Program-made: the position numbers and the translations under genes | DNA from: an uncultured Chthonomonas sp. | Lineage (GTDB): Bacteria > Armatimonadota > Chthonomonadetes > Chthonomonadales > CAJBBX01 | Assembly: GCA_903951425.1 (NCBI GenBank) | Contig: CAJBBX010000163.1 | Coordinates: forward strand, 1 to 60,476 | Direction of reading: 5' to 3' | Length of the DNA stretch: 60,476 nt | Part shown: in pieces, positions 1 to 8,397 of the stretch | How positions within the stretch are numbered: position 1 is the first letter of the stretch | Layout of the letters: every line of letters begins with the position of its first letter | The notes under the pieces: generated by a model | Told to the model about the DNA's origin: nothing | Databases searched by the model: none | Seen by the model: only the letters and a program-made list of their open reading frames with translations

Positions 1-2436
1 CCCATGGGATGGGACGCCTTCGGCCAGCCCGCGGAGAACGAGGCCATCAAGCGCGGCCGCAACCCGCGCGACATGGTGCCCGAGTACGCGGCCAGCTACA
101 AGCGCACCCTGAAGCTCATCGGCGCCACGTATGACTGGAGCCGCGAGATCAACTCCAGCCTGCCGGACTACTACCGCTGGACGCAGTGGTTCTTCCTGCT
201 CCTCTACCGCCGCGGCCTGGCCTATCGCGCCAACGCGCCGATCAACTGGTGCCCCTCCTGCAAGACGGGCCTGGCCAACGAAGAGGTCAAGGATGGACGC
301 TGCTGGCGCTGCGACGCGCCCGCCGAGAAGCGGCCTATGCCGCAGTGGTACTTCAGGATCACCGACTACGCCGAGCGGCTGTTGGGCGACCTGGAGACGA
401 TCGAGTGGTCTGAGGGCATCAAACAGTCGCAGCGCGAGTGGATCGGCCGCAGCGAGGGCGCCGAGGTCGACTTCCAGGTCTATGGGCACGATGCCACGAT
501 CCGCGTCTTCACCACGCGACCCGACACGCTTTGGGGCGCCACCTTCATGGTGCTGGCTCCGGAGCACCCGCTGGTGGCGGAGGTTACCACGGCGGAGTGG
601 CGCGACCAGGTCGAGGCCTACGCGCAGAAGGCCCGGAACGAGACCGACATCGAGCGCATGAGCACCGAGCGCACCAAGACCGGCGTCTTCACCGGCGCCT
701 ATGCCGACAACCCGGTCAACGGCAAGCCGATCCCGATCTGGGTGGCCGACTATGTGCTCATGGGCTACGGCACCGGAGCCATCATGGCGGTGCCCGCGCA
801 CGACCAGCGCGACTTCGAGTTCGCCCGCAAGTACGGGATCCCCATCGAGCGGGTCTACGCCGAGCCGGACGGCGTGCAGGACGGCGCCGAGATGGTGGCT
901 TCCGAGCCCGAGGGCGGGGCCATGCGGCGCTTTGCTCCGGGGCCAGGCGCCCGCGTGCCCGACTTCCCCTTTGAGGGCCTCCCGAGCAGCAAGGAGACCG
1001 TCGGGGTCGTCGTCCGCTGGCTGGAGGAGCACGGCGTCGGCGAGGGACGGGTGAACTACAAGCTTCGCGACTGGCTCATCAGCCGGCAGCGGTACTGGGG
1101 CGCCCCCATCCCCATCATCCACTGCCCACAGTGTGGCGAGGTGCCCGTACCCGATGAGCAACTGCCGGTGCTGTTGCCTGACGTGGAAAACTACAAGCCG
1201 TCCGGGACCGGCGAGTCGCCGCTGGCGACGATCCCCGAGTTTGTGGAGACGGCCTGCCCGACCTGCGGCGCGGCTGCCCGGCGAGAGACCGACACCATGG
1301 GCGGCTTCGCCTGCTCGTCCTGGTACTTCCTCCGGTTCGGCGATCCGCACAATGACCAGGTCTTCGCCGATCGTGCGCTCATCGACGCCTGGCTTCCGGT
1401 GGACCTCTACACGGGCGGCGCCGAGCACGCCGTGATGCATCTGCTCTACGCCCGGTTCTGGACCAAGGTGATGTACGACGCCGGCCTGGTCGGCTTCGTG
1501 GAGCCCTTCACCAAACTGCGCAACCAGGGCTCCATGCTGGCCTACACGCCCGGCCGGCGGCCCCGCGGCTCCGAGAGCGCAGGCGAAGAGGACGGCGGCG
1601 ACGAGAAGGTGATCGACTGGATCGTCCTCCGGCCCGAGGAGCGCGGCGACTACCCCGAGTCCGAGATCGTTTGGCGCTGGGTTCGCATGTCCAAGTCCAA
1701 GGGCAATGTGGTGCGGCCCGACGACATCGCCGAGCGCTACGGCGCGGACAGCCTGCGCGTCTACCTGATGTTCGTGGCGCCTTTCGAGGACAACGTGCAG
1801 TGGAGCGACGAGGGCATTCACGGCGCACTGCGCTTTATGAACCGCGTCTGGCGCTGGTGCATGGCCAACATGGATGCCTACACGGCGGGGTGGCGGGCCA
1901 CGCTCGCCGGCGCGGAGTTGGCCGGAGCCGACCGCAAGCTCCGCCGGAAGGTCCACCAGACCATCCGCAAGGTGACCGAGGACATCGAGGCGTTCCGCTT
2001 CAATACGGCCGTCGCGGCACTGATGGAGCTGGTGAACGAGCTTTACCTCTACAGCCCGCCGGACGCCGCAGCCGATGCCGACCCGGTCCGCGCTGCGCTC
2101 CGGGCCGAGGCGCTGGAGGCGCTCACGCTGCTCATGGCGCCCATCGCGCCCCACGCGGCCGACGAGCTCTGGGAGCGCATGGGGCATTCGGGCATCACGT
2201 ACCGGGCGGCGTGGCCGAGCTACGACGGGACCGTGGCGGCCGACGAGGAACTGACCATCATCGTGCAGGTGAACGGCAAGCTCCGCGACCGCATCACGGC
2301 GCCGGTGGGCATCAACGAGGCCGGCCTGCGCGAACTGGCCCTGGCCAGCCCCAAGCTGGTCGAGGAGGCCGCCGGCAAGACGATCCGCAAGGTGATCGTC
2401 GTGCCCGGCAAGCTCGTCAACGTGGTCATGGGCTAG
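1..2436 (+). CDS. leuS: Leucyl-tRNA synthetase, 5'-truncated by the window edge
   Basis: Charges tRNA-Leu with leucine in the cytoplasm (class I synthetase). The reading frame is open from base 1, and the first visible residues ([11 protein letters not shown]) are the conserved stretch that follows the HIGH-type motif, so roughly 45 N-terminal residues lie outside the window. Visible landmarks are a zinc-type Cys cluster (CPSCKTG ... CWRC, bases 250-312), the CP1 editing domain with [11 protein letters not shown] and the [15 protein letters not shown] segment, a second Cys pair set (CPQCG ... CPTCG), the KMSKS loop written MSKSK at 1687-1701, and a C-terminal anticodon-binding and tail domain. 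About 810 residues are present, normal for the family. It ends in TAG and is followed 20 bp later by asnS, probably in the same transcript. Confidence 0.97.
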   Translation, partial: PMGWDAFGQPAENEAIKRGRNPRDMVPEYAASYKRTLKLIGATYDWSREINSSLPDYYRWTQWFFLLLYRRGLAYRANAPINWCPSCKTGLANEEVKDGRCWRCDAPAEKRPMPQWYFRITDYAERLLGDLETIEWSEGIKQSQREWIGRSEGAEVDFQVYGHDATIRVFTTRPDTLWGATFMVLAPEHPLVAEVTTAEWRDQVEAYAQKARNETDIERMSTERTKTGVFTGAYADNPVNGKPIPIWVADYVLMGYGTGAIMAVPAHDQRDFEFARKYGIPIERVYAEPDGVQDGAEMVASEPEGGAMRRFAPGPGARVPDFPFEGLPSSKETVGVVVRWLEEHGVGEGRVNYKLRDWLISRQRYWGAPIPIIHCPQCGEVPVPDEQLPVLLPDVENYKPSGTGESPLATIPEFVETACPTCGAAARRETDTMGGFACSSWYFLRFGDPHNDQVFADRALIDAWLPVDLYTGGAEHAVMHLLYARFWTKVMYDAGLVGFVEPFTKLRNQGSMLAYTPGRRPRGSESAGEEDGGDEKVIDWIVLRPEERGDYPESEIVWRWVRMSKSKGNVVRPDDIAERYGADSLRVYLMFVAPFEDNVQWSDEGIHGALRFMNRVWRWCMANMDAYTAGWRATLAGAELAGADRKLRRKVHQTIRKVTEDIEAFRFNTAVAALMELVNELYLYSPPDAAADADPVRAALRAEALEALTLLMAPIAPHAADELWERMGHSGITYRAAWPSYDGTVAADEELTIIVQVNGKLRDRITAPVGINEAGLRELALASPKLVEEAAGKTIRKVIVVPGKLVNVVMG

Positions 2437-2456
2437 GGAAGGCAAAGGAGCGGATC

Positions 2457-3848
2457 ATGCTTGGACCGGGCGGCTATGTGCGCGATATCCTGGCGATGCC
2501 GGTGGGCTCGTCGGTCGAAATCAGCGGGTGGGTGAAGACGCGGCGCGACAGTAAGGGCATCCACTTCGCGCAGGTGAACGACGGCAGCTGCATGCAGGAC
2601 CTGCAACTGGTGATCGATGACGGTGTCCTGACGGCTGAGAACCTGGCCCTGGTGACCACGGGCGCCTCGGTGACAGCCACGGGCGAACTGGTGGCTTCGC
2701 CAGGCGCGGGGCAGTCCGTGGAGCTCAAGGTGACCGGCCTCGCCGTTCACGGCGGCGCCGACACGGTAACCTATCCCCTTCAGAAGAAGGGGCATACCAT
2801 GGAGTTCCTCCGGGACATCGCGCACCTGCGTAGCCGGTCGAACACCTTCGGCGCCGTCTTCCGCGTCCGCAACGCCGTCTCGTACGCCATCCACCGCTTC
2901 TTCCAGGAGCGCGGCTTCATCTATGTCCACACGCCCGTGATCACCGCGTCCGACTGCGAGGGCGCCGGGGCCATGTTCGGCGTCACCACGCTGGACATGC
3001 TGAATGTGCCGCGGACCGAGGGCGGCGCCATCGACTTCTCCCAGGACTTCTTCGGCAAGCCCACCTACTTGACCGTGAGCGGCCAGCTTGAGGCCGAGAT
3101 CTTCGCCCTGGCCTTCAGCAACGTCTACACGTTTGGGCCTACCTTCCGGGCCGAGAACTCCAACACGCCGCGCCATCTGGCCGAGTTCTGGATGGTCGAG
3201 CCGGAGATGGCCTTCTGTGACCTCGCCGGCGATATGCGTCTGGCCGAGGACTTCCTGAAGTACGTGATCCGGTACGTGCTCGACACCTGCCTAGCCGATA
3301 TTGAGTTCTTCACGAAGCGCATCGACCCGACTGTCCTCGGCACGCTGGAGCATGTGGCTTCGGTGGACTTCGAGCACGTCACCTACACCGAGGCCGTGGA
3401 TATCCTCCAGCGCGCCGAGCGGAACTGGGAGTTCCCGGTGGAGTGGGGCTGCGACCTGCAGGCCGAGCACGAGCGGTTCCTCACCGAGGAGACCTTCAAG
3501 CGTCCTGTTATCGTCACCGACTACCCGAAGCAGATCAAGGCCTTCTACATGCGGGCCAATGACGACGGCAAGACCGTGCGTGCCATGGACGTGCTGGCTC
3601 CCCGCATCGGCGAGATCATCGGCGGAAGCCAGCGCGAGGAGCGGCACGACGTGCTGCAGGCGCGCCTCGTCGAGCAGGGCCTGGAGCTCGAGCCCTACTG
3701 GTGGTACCTGGACTTGCGGCGCTATGGCTCCGTCCCGCATGCGGGCTTCGGGCTGGGGGTTGAGCGCATCCTCATGTACCTGACCGGCATGAAGAACATC
3801 CGCGACGTGATCCCCTTCCCGCGCACGCCGGGCAGCGCGGATTTCTAG
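2457..3848 (+). CDS. asnS: Asparaginyl-tRNA synthetase
   Basis: Class IIb aminoacyl-tRNA synthetase that charges tRNA-Asn. It is 463 residues long, normal for the family. The start is the ATG at 2457, preceded by AAAGGAG at 2444-2450; the open frame extends much further upstream inside leuS but without homology there. An OB-fold tRNA-binding domain (about residues 15-105, with [15 protein letters not shown]) is followed by the class II core: motif 1 near [15 protein letters not shown], motif 2 as [21 protein letters not shown], and motif 3 as [15 protein letters not shown] near the C-terminus. The residues following motif 2 favour AsnS over AspS. A dedicated AsnS suggests direct Asn-tRNA charging here rather than only the GatCAB route. 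Confidence 0.96.
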   Translation: MLGPGGYVRDILAMPVGSSVEISGWVKTRRDSKGIHFAQVNDGSCMQDLQLVIDDGVLTAENLALVTTGASVTATGELVASPGAGQSVELKVTGLAVHGGADTVTYPLQKKGHTMEFLRDIAHLRSRSNTFGAVFRVRNAVSYAIHRFFQERGFIYVHTPVITASDCEGAGAMFGVTTLDMLNVPRTEGGAIDFSQDFFGKPTYLTVSGQLEAEIFALAFSNVYTFGPTFRAENSNTPRHLAEFWMVEPEMAFCDLAGDMRLAEDFLKYVIRYVLDTCLADIEFFTKRIDPTVLGTLEHVASVDFEHVTYTEAVDILQRAERNWEFPVEWGCDLQAEHERFLTEETFKRPVIVTDYPKQIKAFYMRANDDGKTVRAMDVLAPRIGEIIGGSQREERHDVLQARLVEQGLELEPYWWYLDLRRYGSVPHAGFGLGVERILMYLTGMKNIRDVIPFPRTPGSADF

Positions 3849-3860
3849 CGAGGCACCGGC

Positions 3861-4559
3861 GTGTCGACGGAGCCGACAGGCGGCGACAACCAGGGCGTCA
3901 TCTGGAATCGGGGCCAGATCGCGGCGGGGGTAGTACTATTGGTGGCCCTTGCGGTGATGGCATCGGTGGCCTTCTTCGGCCGGGGCAGGGCCGTCGAGGA
4001 CGAGATCACGGTTTCGCCGCCTGGACAGCTCCATGCTGTAGGCGCCGCCGTGGGGTCGGCGGCGCCGGCCGGGCCGACTGTGGTTCACGTCATCGGGGCC
4101 GTGGCCAAGCCTGGCGTGGTGACGCTGAAGCCCGGAGCGCGGACGCAGGATGCCGTGGCTGCGGCCGGCGGCCCCACGCCTCAGGCAGATCTGCAGGCCA
4201 TCAACCTGGCTGAGCGCCTGGACGACGGCCGTCAGTTGGTCGTGCCGACGAAGGGCGATGTTGCTTCCGCCGAGGTGCGGCCCGTGCCGGTGGCGGCATC
4301 CCGCGGGAGAGGCTCGTCGGGTGACCGCCGCGACGGTCCAAAGAAACTGCGGACGGCGGGCGAGGGGACCGTTGACATCAACAGCGCCGCTGCCGAGGAT
4401 CTGCAGCGGTTGCCAGGCATCGGTCCCGCCATGGCTGTACGCATCGTGGAGCACCGCCGGCAGAGCGGCAAGTTCACCGCCGCCGAGCAACTGATGGATG
4501 TGTCGGGAATCGGCGCGAAGACCTTCGCCAAAATGCAGCCTTTCATTCGAGTTCGGTAA
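3861..4559 (+). CDS. comEA: ComEA-like membrane-anchored DNA-binding protein
   Basis: A 232-residue protein with one N-terminal membrane segment (about residues 17-37), an SLBB domain (about 73-130, starting VHVIGAVAKPGVV), a basic linker, and a C-terminal pair of helix-hairpin-helix motifs (VDINSAAAEDLQRLPGIGP ... MDVSGIGAKTF). This is the standard ComEA architecture, in which the anchored protein binds incoming double-stranded DNA on the outer side of the cytoplasmic membrane. The start is GTG at 3861, with only a weak GAGG upstream, 12 bp after asnS. No ComEC or pilus gene is in the window, so a role in transformation is inferred from the family. Confidence 0.85.
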   Translation: MSTEPTGGDNQGVIWNRGQIAAGVVLLVALAVMASVAFFGRGRAVEDEITVSPPGQLHAVGAAVGSAAPAGPTVVHVIGAVAKPGVVTLKPGARTQDAVAAAGGPTPQADLQAINLAERLDDGRQLVVPTKGDVASAEVRPVPVAASRGRGSSGDRRDGPKKLRTAGEGTVDINSAAAEDLQRLPGIGPAMAVRIVEHRRQSGKFTAAEQLMDVSGIGAKTFAKMQPFIRVR

Positions 4560-4611
4560 TGCAATCGGGCGTGATCGTTTGCCCGGTCGATCCAGGCCAA
4601 GGAGGCCCCAC

Positions 4612-5904
4612 ATGACTGAGAACGAGGCCCAGCAGCTGCTGGAGCAGGCCCTTCGCCATGCCACCGCAGAGCACACGGAACTGGTGCTGAGCGGGTCCAA
4701 CGTGGGCTCCACCCGGTTCGCCAACAACAGCATCACCCAGAACGTGGCCAAGGCCAACGTGCAGCTCTCGGTGAAGTCGGCCTTCGGCTGTCAGTTGGGC
4801 CGGTCGCGCACCAACCTGCTAACGCCTGAGGGCGTTCGCGACGCGGTGCAGCGCGCCGAGGCCATCGCCCGCGTGGCGGCTCCGGACACCGAGTTCATGC
4901 CTCCGCCGGGCCCGATCGAGTGTCCGACCGTACCGGCGTGGGACGATGCCGTGGCGGAGTGCGGTCCCGAGGTTCGGGCACAGGTCGTGGCGCAGACGCT
5001 GAAGCCCGTGGTCGGTGCGGGTCTGCGCGGCGCGGGTAGCTATGCTACGGAGTCGGGCTTCACGGCGCTACTGAACTCGGCCGGGCATCGGGCCTACCAT
5101 CGCGCCACGTCGGCCGAGCTGCTCTGCTCGGCCCTTGGCGGCGACAGCTCCGGCTGGGCCTCCGGTGGCGGATGGCGGCTCTCGCAGGTCGATGTTGAGG
5201 CCGTGTCCGCCACTGCGGTGGGCAAGGCGCTCACGGCCGCCGGTCCCGTCGCTGCCTTGGCCAAGCCCACGACGGTGATCCTCGAGCCCGCGGCGGTGGC
5301 GGAACTGCTGGCCTTCATGCTCTGGTCGCTGGACGCCAAGTCCGCCGATGAGGGCCGTAGCGCCTTCACGGGCAAGGTGGGAACCCAGATCGCCGCTCCG
5401 TCGATCTCCCTACGCAGCGAGCCGGCCCATCCGCTCTGCCCTGGCGCCTCGTTCGTTGAGGACGGCCTCCCCGCGAAGAGCGTGGAGTGGATCCGCGAGG
5501 GCGTCCTGCAGAACCTGGCCAACACCCGCTACTGGGCCTCCAAGAGCGGACGCCCCTTCGTAGGCCGGCCGACCAACATGGTGATCGACGGCGGCGGAAC
5601 GACGGTTGATGAGATGGTTTCAGCCACTGAGGAGGGGCTTCTGGTCACGCGGTTCTGGTACATCCGCTTCGTCGACCCCATGCGCCTTCTGCTCACAGGA
5701 ATGACGCGTGACGGCCTCTTCGCGGTGCGCGACGGGAAGGTGGTCGGCGGCGCCAAGAACATGCGCTTCAACGACAGCCCGCTGAGGGTGCTGTCAGCCG
5801 TCACGCACGTGGGCGTGCCGGAGGTGGTGGGATCGTACCTCGGCGCCTATGTGCCGGCCCTCCGTGTGGAGGGCTTCCAGTTCACCAGCGGCACCGAGTT
5901 CTAG
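4612..5904 (+). CDS. pmbA: TldE/PmbA-type metalloprotease subunit
   Basis: A 430-residue member of the TldD/PmbA (U62) family. The start is the ATG at 4612, with AAGGAGG at 4599-4605. The N-terminal half has the family's VLSGSNVGSTRFANNSI pattern, and the C-terminal half has GRPTNMVIDGGG followed by a conserved barrel ending in EGFQFTSGTEF. In characterised systems TldD supplies the HExxxH zinc site and TldE/PmbA is the partner lacking it. I see no HExxxH here, so this is assigned as the TldE/PmbA-like subunit. No tldD is adjacent, so a partner must be encoded elsewhere or the protein acts alone. It lies 52 bp downstream of the ComEA gene on the same strand. Confidence 0.85.
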   Translation: MTENEAQQLLEQALRHATAEHTELVLSGSNVGSTRFANNSITQNVAKANVQLSVKSAFGCQLGRSRTNLLTPEGVRDAVQRAEAIARVAAPDTEFMPPPGPIECPTVPAWDDAVAECGPEVRAQVVAQTLKPVVGAGLRGAGSYATESGFTALLNSAGHRAYHRATSAELLCSALGGDSSGWASGGGWRLSQVDVEAVSATAVGKALTAAGPVAALAKPTTVILEPAAVAELLAFMLWSLDAKSADEGRSAFTGKVGTQIAAPSISLRSEPAHPLCPGASFVEDGLPAKSVEWIREGVLQNLANTRYWASKSGRPFVGRPTNMVIDGGGTTVDEMVSATEEGLLVTRFWYIRFVDPMRLLLTGMTRDGLFAVRDGKVVGGAKNMRFNDSPLRVLSAVTHVGVPEVVGSYLGAYVPALRVEGFQFTSGTEF

Positions 5905-5919
5905 CGCTTGGCGGGCGCT

Positions 5920-6363
5920 TTACGGCGTGGTGGCCATGGGCAGGTCCCGTGGCTCCACGGCGGCGCCGGGATTGCCGGCGGGAGCCTGCCAGATGCGCCT
6001 CTGGCCGGTCCCGGAGTGGCGCCACGCCATCAGGGCTCGCGGCCGCGCGATGGCGGTCCAGATGACGGCCAGCAGCAGCACGGCGCAGGCGGCCGCCGCT
6101 GCCAACCGGAGGCCGCGGACGGCAGGGCGCCGGTGGACCCGTGTGGGCCTCGGCTCCAGCACCTCGGCGGCTCCGCCGCGGAGTACCAGCTCAATCTCGT
6201 TCCACTGCCGCACATGGGCGCGGCAGCCCGGGCAGGAGCCGACGTGGGCGGCCAGATCCTCGCCCATGTGCGCGCCCCTCTCGTCCAGCCAGTCGTCAAT
6301 CCGGGCGCGAGCTTGCCTGCAGTTCAGGGCGCCGCTCTTCTGCATGTTCTGTTGGCCCTTCAT
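5920..6363 (-). CDS. Zinc anti-sigma factor, membrane-anchored
   Basis: A 147-residue protein carrying an N-terminal zinc anti-sigma domain with an HX3CX2C motif (HVGSCPGC) preceded by an upstream Cys (LNCRQARARID), followed by a single hydrophobic segment (about residues 85-105, LRLAAAAACAVLLLAVIW) and a short tail. This is the usual layout of a ZAS-family anti-sigma factor that holds an ECF sigma factor at the membrane. Its ATG overlaps the stop of the upstream sigma gene as ATGA (6360-6363), which implies translational coupling and near-equal synthesis of the pair. The signal sensed is not evident from the sequence. Confidence 0.85.
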   Translation of the reverse strand: MKGQQNMQKSGALNCRQARARIDDWLDERGAHMGEDLAAHVGSCPGCRAHVRQWNEIELVLRGGAAEVLEPRPTRVHRRPAVRGLRLAAAAACAVLLLAVIWTAIARPRALMAWRHSGTGQRRIWQAPAGNPGAAVEPRDLPMATTP

Positions 6364-6956
6364 CGCTCCTGTCCCTCTGCCAGACCGTGGCGCAGGCGCT
6401 CCCTGGCCCGGTGAAGGCGGACCTTCACGGCGCTTACGGAAATGCCGGCCGTTCGGGATATCTCGTCGACGCTCATGTTCTCAAAATAAAACATAACCAT
6501 AACGATCCGGTAGTGATCCGGCAGGGCCGCAACTGCGTCACGAACATCGTGGGCCCGGTCTGCTGCGACTGCCTGCTCCTCCGGCCCGGGGCGAGGGTCC
6601 TGACGCCGCAGGGCGTCGAACGGCAGCATCAGCTTTCGCCGCCTGATGCGCCGCCGACATTCATTCAGCGTAATCCGGTAGAGCCAACTCTGCAGCAGTC
6701 CCTCGGTCCGGTAGTTCTGCATGGCCCGGTACGCTCGAATGAGCGCCTCCTGGGCCGCGTCCTCGCCTTCGGCCTGGCTCCCCAGCACCCGCGTAGAGAA
6801 CCGCATGAGCCGCTCCTGGTAGCGGCTCACGATGGCGTCGAACGCGGTCTTGTCACCGGACCTGCACCGTACGGCGAGCAGGTCATCGGTCTCCGCGGCT
6901 CGCGTGGCCGTCGGCGTCTCGTGTTCCATTAGGGTTGTGGCGAACCGCGTACTCAT
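6360..6956 (-). CDS. ECF-family RNA polymerase sigma factor
   Basis: A 198-residue sigma-70 family protein with only regions 2 and 4, the ECF arrangement. Region 2 spans about residues 40-105 (SRYQERLMRFSTRVLGSQAE ... EGLLQSWLYRITLNECR), including the -10 recognition helix. Region 4 spans about 130-190 (LPDHYRIVMVMFYFENMSVDEI ... SAVKVRLHRARERL) with a helix-turn-helix for the -35 element. The next gene encodes its probable anti-sigma factor and overlaps by 4 bases. The start at 6956 is the first in-frame ATG; a second Met (MEHETP) lies ten codons on. The start codon sits inside one arm of an inverted repeat. Confidence 0.93.
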   Translation of the reverse strand: MSTRFATTLMEHETPTATRAAETDDLLAVRCRSGDKTAFDAIVSRYQERLMRFSTRVLGSQAEGEDAAQEALIRAYRAMQNYRTEGLLQSWLYRITLNECRRRIRRRKLMLPFDALRRQDPRPGPEEQAVAADRAHDVRDAVAALPDHYRIVMVMFYFENMSVDEISRTAGISVSAVKVRLHRARERLRHGLAEGQER

Positions 6957-7006
6957 GGCTGCGGCTAGCGTACCACAAGCCCGCGCTCAGCACTTGTCCG
7001 CAGCCA
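6956..7006. repeat. Inverted repeat spanning the sigma-factor start
   Basis: A 9-bp perfect inverted repeat, TGGCTGCGG at 6956-6964 and CCGCAGCCA at 6998-7006, separated by 33 bp. It covers the start codon and leader of the leftward sigma gene. It could be an operator or an mRNA fold around the start site, but nine GC-rich base pairs in a high-GC genome can arise by chance. The rest of 6957-7162 holds the candidate mqnD promoter and nothing else I can identify. Confidence 0.3.
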
Positions 7007-7083
7007 AACGACCTGCCAAGCGCTCAGATCCTTCAGGCACACGTTGCTTGGTTGCCGATGGAACCCGTACGGGGCCGTGTCGG

Positions 7084-7111
7084 TTACACCTCCCGCGTGG
7101 GCTGGTAGACT
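7084..7111 (+). promoter_or_regulatory. Candidate promoter of mqnD
   Basis: TTACAC at 7084-7089 and TAGACT at 7106-7111 are separated by 16 bp. Each resembles the sigma-70 consensus at four of six positions. The site lies about 50 bp upstream of the mqnD start and points rightwards, diverging from the sigma/anti-sigma pair. Prediction from sequence only. Confidence 0.35.
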
Positions 7112-7162
7112 GATACATCACGACGCCCTCCTGGCGCGTCACCGCTGGAAGGTGCCCACAGC

Positions 7163-8035
7163 ATGTCCACTCTCGTTCGCATAGGCCACAGCCCGGATTC
7201 CGATGACGCCTTCATGTTCTACGGGCTCGCCTCGGGCTCGGTCCAGACCCCCGGCATCCAGTACGAACACGTGCTGCGGGACATCCAGACGCTGAACGAA
7301 TGGGCGCGCGAGGGGCGGCTGGAGACGACGGCCATCTCCGTGCATGCCTATGCCTACGTGGCCGATCGGTACGCGATCCTGACCCACGGCGCCAGCATGG
7401 GCGATGGCTACGGTCCCATGGTGGTGACCAGGCAGCCTGCCGCCGTGGCCGACCTTCGAGGCAAGGTGGTGGCCATACCGGGCCTCATGACCAGTGCCTA
7501 CCTGGCCCTCTCGCTCTACCTCGATGAGCCCATGGTGGAGGAGGGGACCGCGGGGGGCGAAGGCGCCATGCGGTACCGGGTGATGCCCTTCGACGCCATC
7601 ATGCCCGCGGTGATCGCCGGCGAAGTGGACGCGGGCCTGCTGATCCACGAAGGACAACTCACCTATGGCGATGCCGGGCTGAGCCTGATGGTTGACCTCG
7701 GAGCCTGGTGGAAGGAGCGAACAGGGCTACCGTTGCCGCTTGGCGTGAACGCCATTCGGCGCGACCTCTGCGCCGATCTGGCCGAAACGATTTCACGAGA
7801 CATAAAGAAGAGCATCGTCCTGGGTCTGGAACACCGCCCAGATGCCCTCGATTACGCGCTGACATTCGCCCGCGACATGCCCGCCGCCACCGCCGACCGG
7901 TTCGTGGGCATGTACGTGAACAGCTGGACCGTGGATATGGGAGAGGCGGGCAAGCGGAGCATCCGCCTGTTCCTGGAGGAGGCCCGGAGCCGCGGCCTGG
8001 CGCCCAGCGTGGGCGAAATCGACTTCGTGGACTGA
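7163..8035 (+). CDS. mqnD: 1,4-dihydroxy-6-naphthoate synthase (MqnD), menaquinone synthesis
   Basis: A 290-residue soluble enzyme of the periplasmic-binding-protein-like MqnA/MqnD superfamily. The N-terminal RIGHSPDSDDAFMFYGLA is the MqnD-type signature; MqnA starts differently (about RIGRISYLNxxP). In the futalosine route MqnD splits cyclic dehypoxanthine futalosine to 1,4-dihydroxy-6-naphthoate. Other recognisable segments are TTAISVHAYAYV and LGVNAIRRDL. There is no signal peptide, so it acts in the cytoplasm. The start is the ATG at 7163, with GGAAGG at 7147-7152 upstream. It is transcribed alone and convergently with the small gene at 8043. mqnE and mqnC of the same pathway lie 5-8 kb away; mqnA and mqnB are not in the window. 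Confidence 0.88.
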   Translation: MSTLVRIGHSPDSDDAFMFYGLASGSVQTPGIQYEHVLRDIQTLNEWAREGRLETTAISVHAYAYVADRYAILTHGASMGDGYGPMVVTRQPAAVADLRGKVVAIPGLMTSAYLALSLYLDEPMVEEGTAGGEGAMRYRVMPFDAIMPAVIAGEVDAGLLIHEGQLTYGDAGLSLMVDLGAWWKERTGLPLPLGVNAIRRDLCADLAETISRDIKKSIVLGLEHRPDALDYALTFARDMPAATADRFVGMYVNSWTVDMGEAGKRSIRLFLEEARSRGLAPSVGEIDFVD

Positions 8036-8048
8036 GGCGGCCTCAGTC
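8030..8048. terminator. Symmetric palindrome joining two convergent stop codons
   Basis: GACTGAGGCGGCCTCAGTC at 8030-8048 is a perfect palindrome with 9-bp arms and a single-base centre. It contains the TGA of mqnD and, on the other strand, the TGA of the small gene that ends at 8043. As RNA it would fold to an 8-bp stem with a 3-base loop in either transcript. No U-tract follows on either side, so intrinsic termination is uncertain. Confidence 0.4.
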
Positions 8049-8369
8049 GGCCACCTCGCCGAACAGGTGGTCGAACCTCTCGGAGAGGTCGTGCTCCAGC
8101 ATGGCGAAGGACATTTCGAACGACATCGTCCAGAGGAGCATCATCCCCTCTTCGGGCGGCATCTCGAGGACCCGGGCGTAGAAGTCCTTCAGGATGCTCT
8201 CGTAGGTGGTCTGCTCCTCGCAGATCTCGATTCGACGGCGGCTCCCTCGTGACTCGAACTCCCGCTCGCCCATCTTGTCGAGGAACTCGCGGACGTTGGC
8301 CGGCGTGGCGTGCTCCAGCCGCTTGCCAAACTCCTGACGTACCGCCCTGCGGAACTCGTCGATCCTCAC
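8043..8369 (-). CDS. Small conserved-looking protein of unknown function
   Basis: A 108-residue protein that I do not recognise. It starts at GTG 8369 with a weak GAGGG upstream, 28 bp after pfkA in the same direction, and ends in the shared palindrome with mqnD. The composition is charged and mostly helical, with an acidic, Met-rich central-to-C-terminal part (EMPPEEGMMLLWTMSFEMS) and no membrane segment, signal peptide or Cys cluster. Its position at the end of the hpf-fructokinase-pfkA run suggests it is cotranscribed. Reality as a gene is supported by codon use matching its neighbours and by tight packing. Confidence 0.6.
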   Translation of the reverse strand: MRIDEFRRAVRQEFGKRLEHATPANVREFLDKMGEREFESRGSRRRIEICEEQTTYESILKDFYARVLEMPPEEGMMLLWTMSFEMSFAMLEHDLSERFDHLFGEVAD

Positions 8370-8397
8370 CGCAGGCCCTCGTTGCGCTTCGGCTGGG

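Noticed and set aside
1671-2456. Long N-terminal extension of asnS inside leuS
   Set aside because: The extension is an open frame on top of leuS with Arg/Gly/His-rich composition and no homology; AAAGGAG and ATG 2457 give the standard AsnS N-terminus.
2433-3176. 247-residue reverse-strand frame opposite asnS
   Set aside because: High-GC antisense shadow without ribosome site or recognisable domain; asnS is unambiguous.
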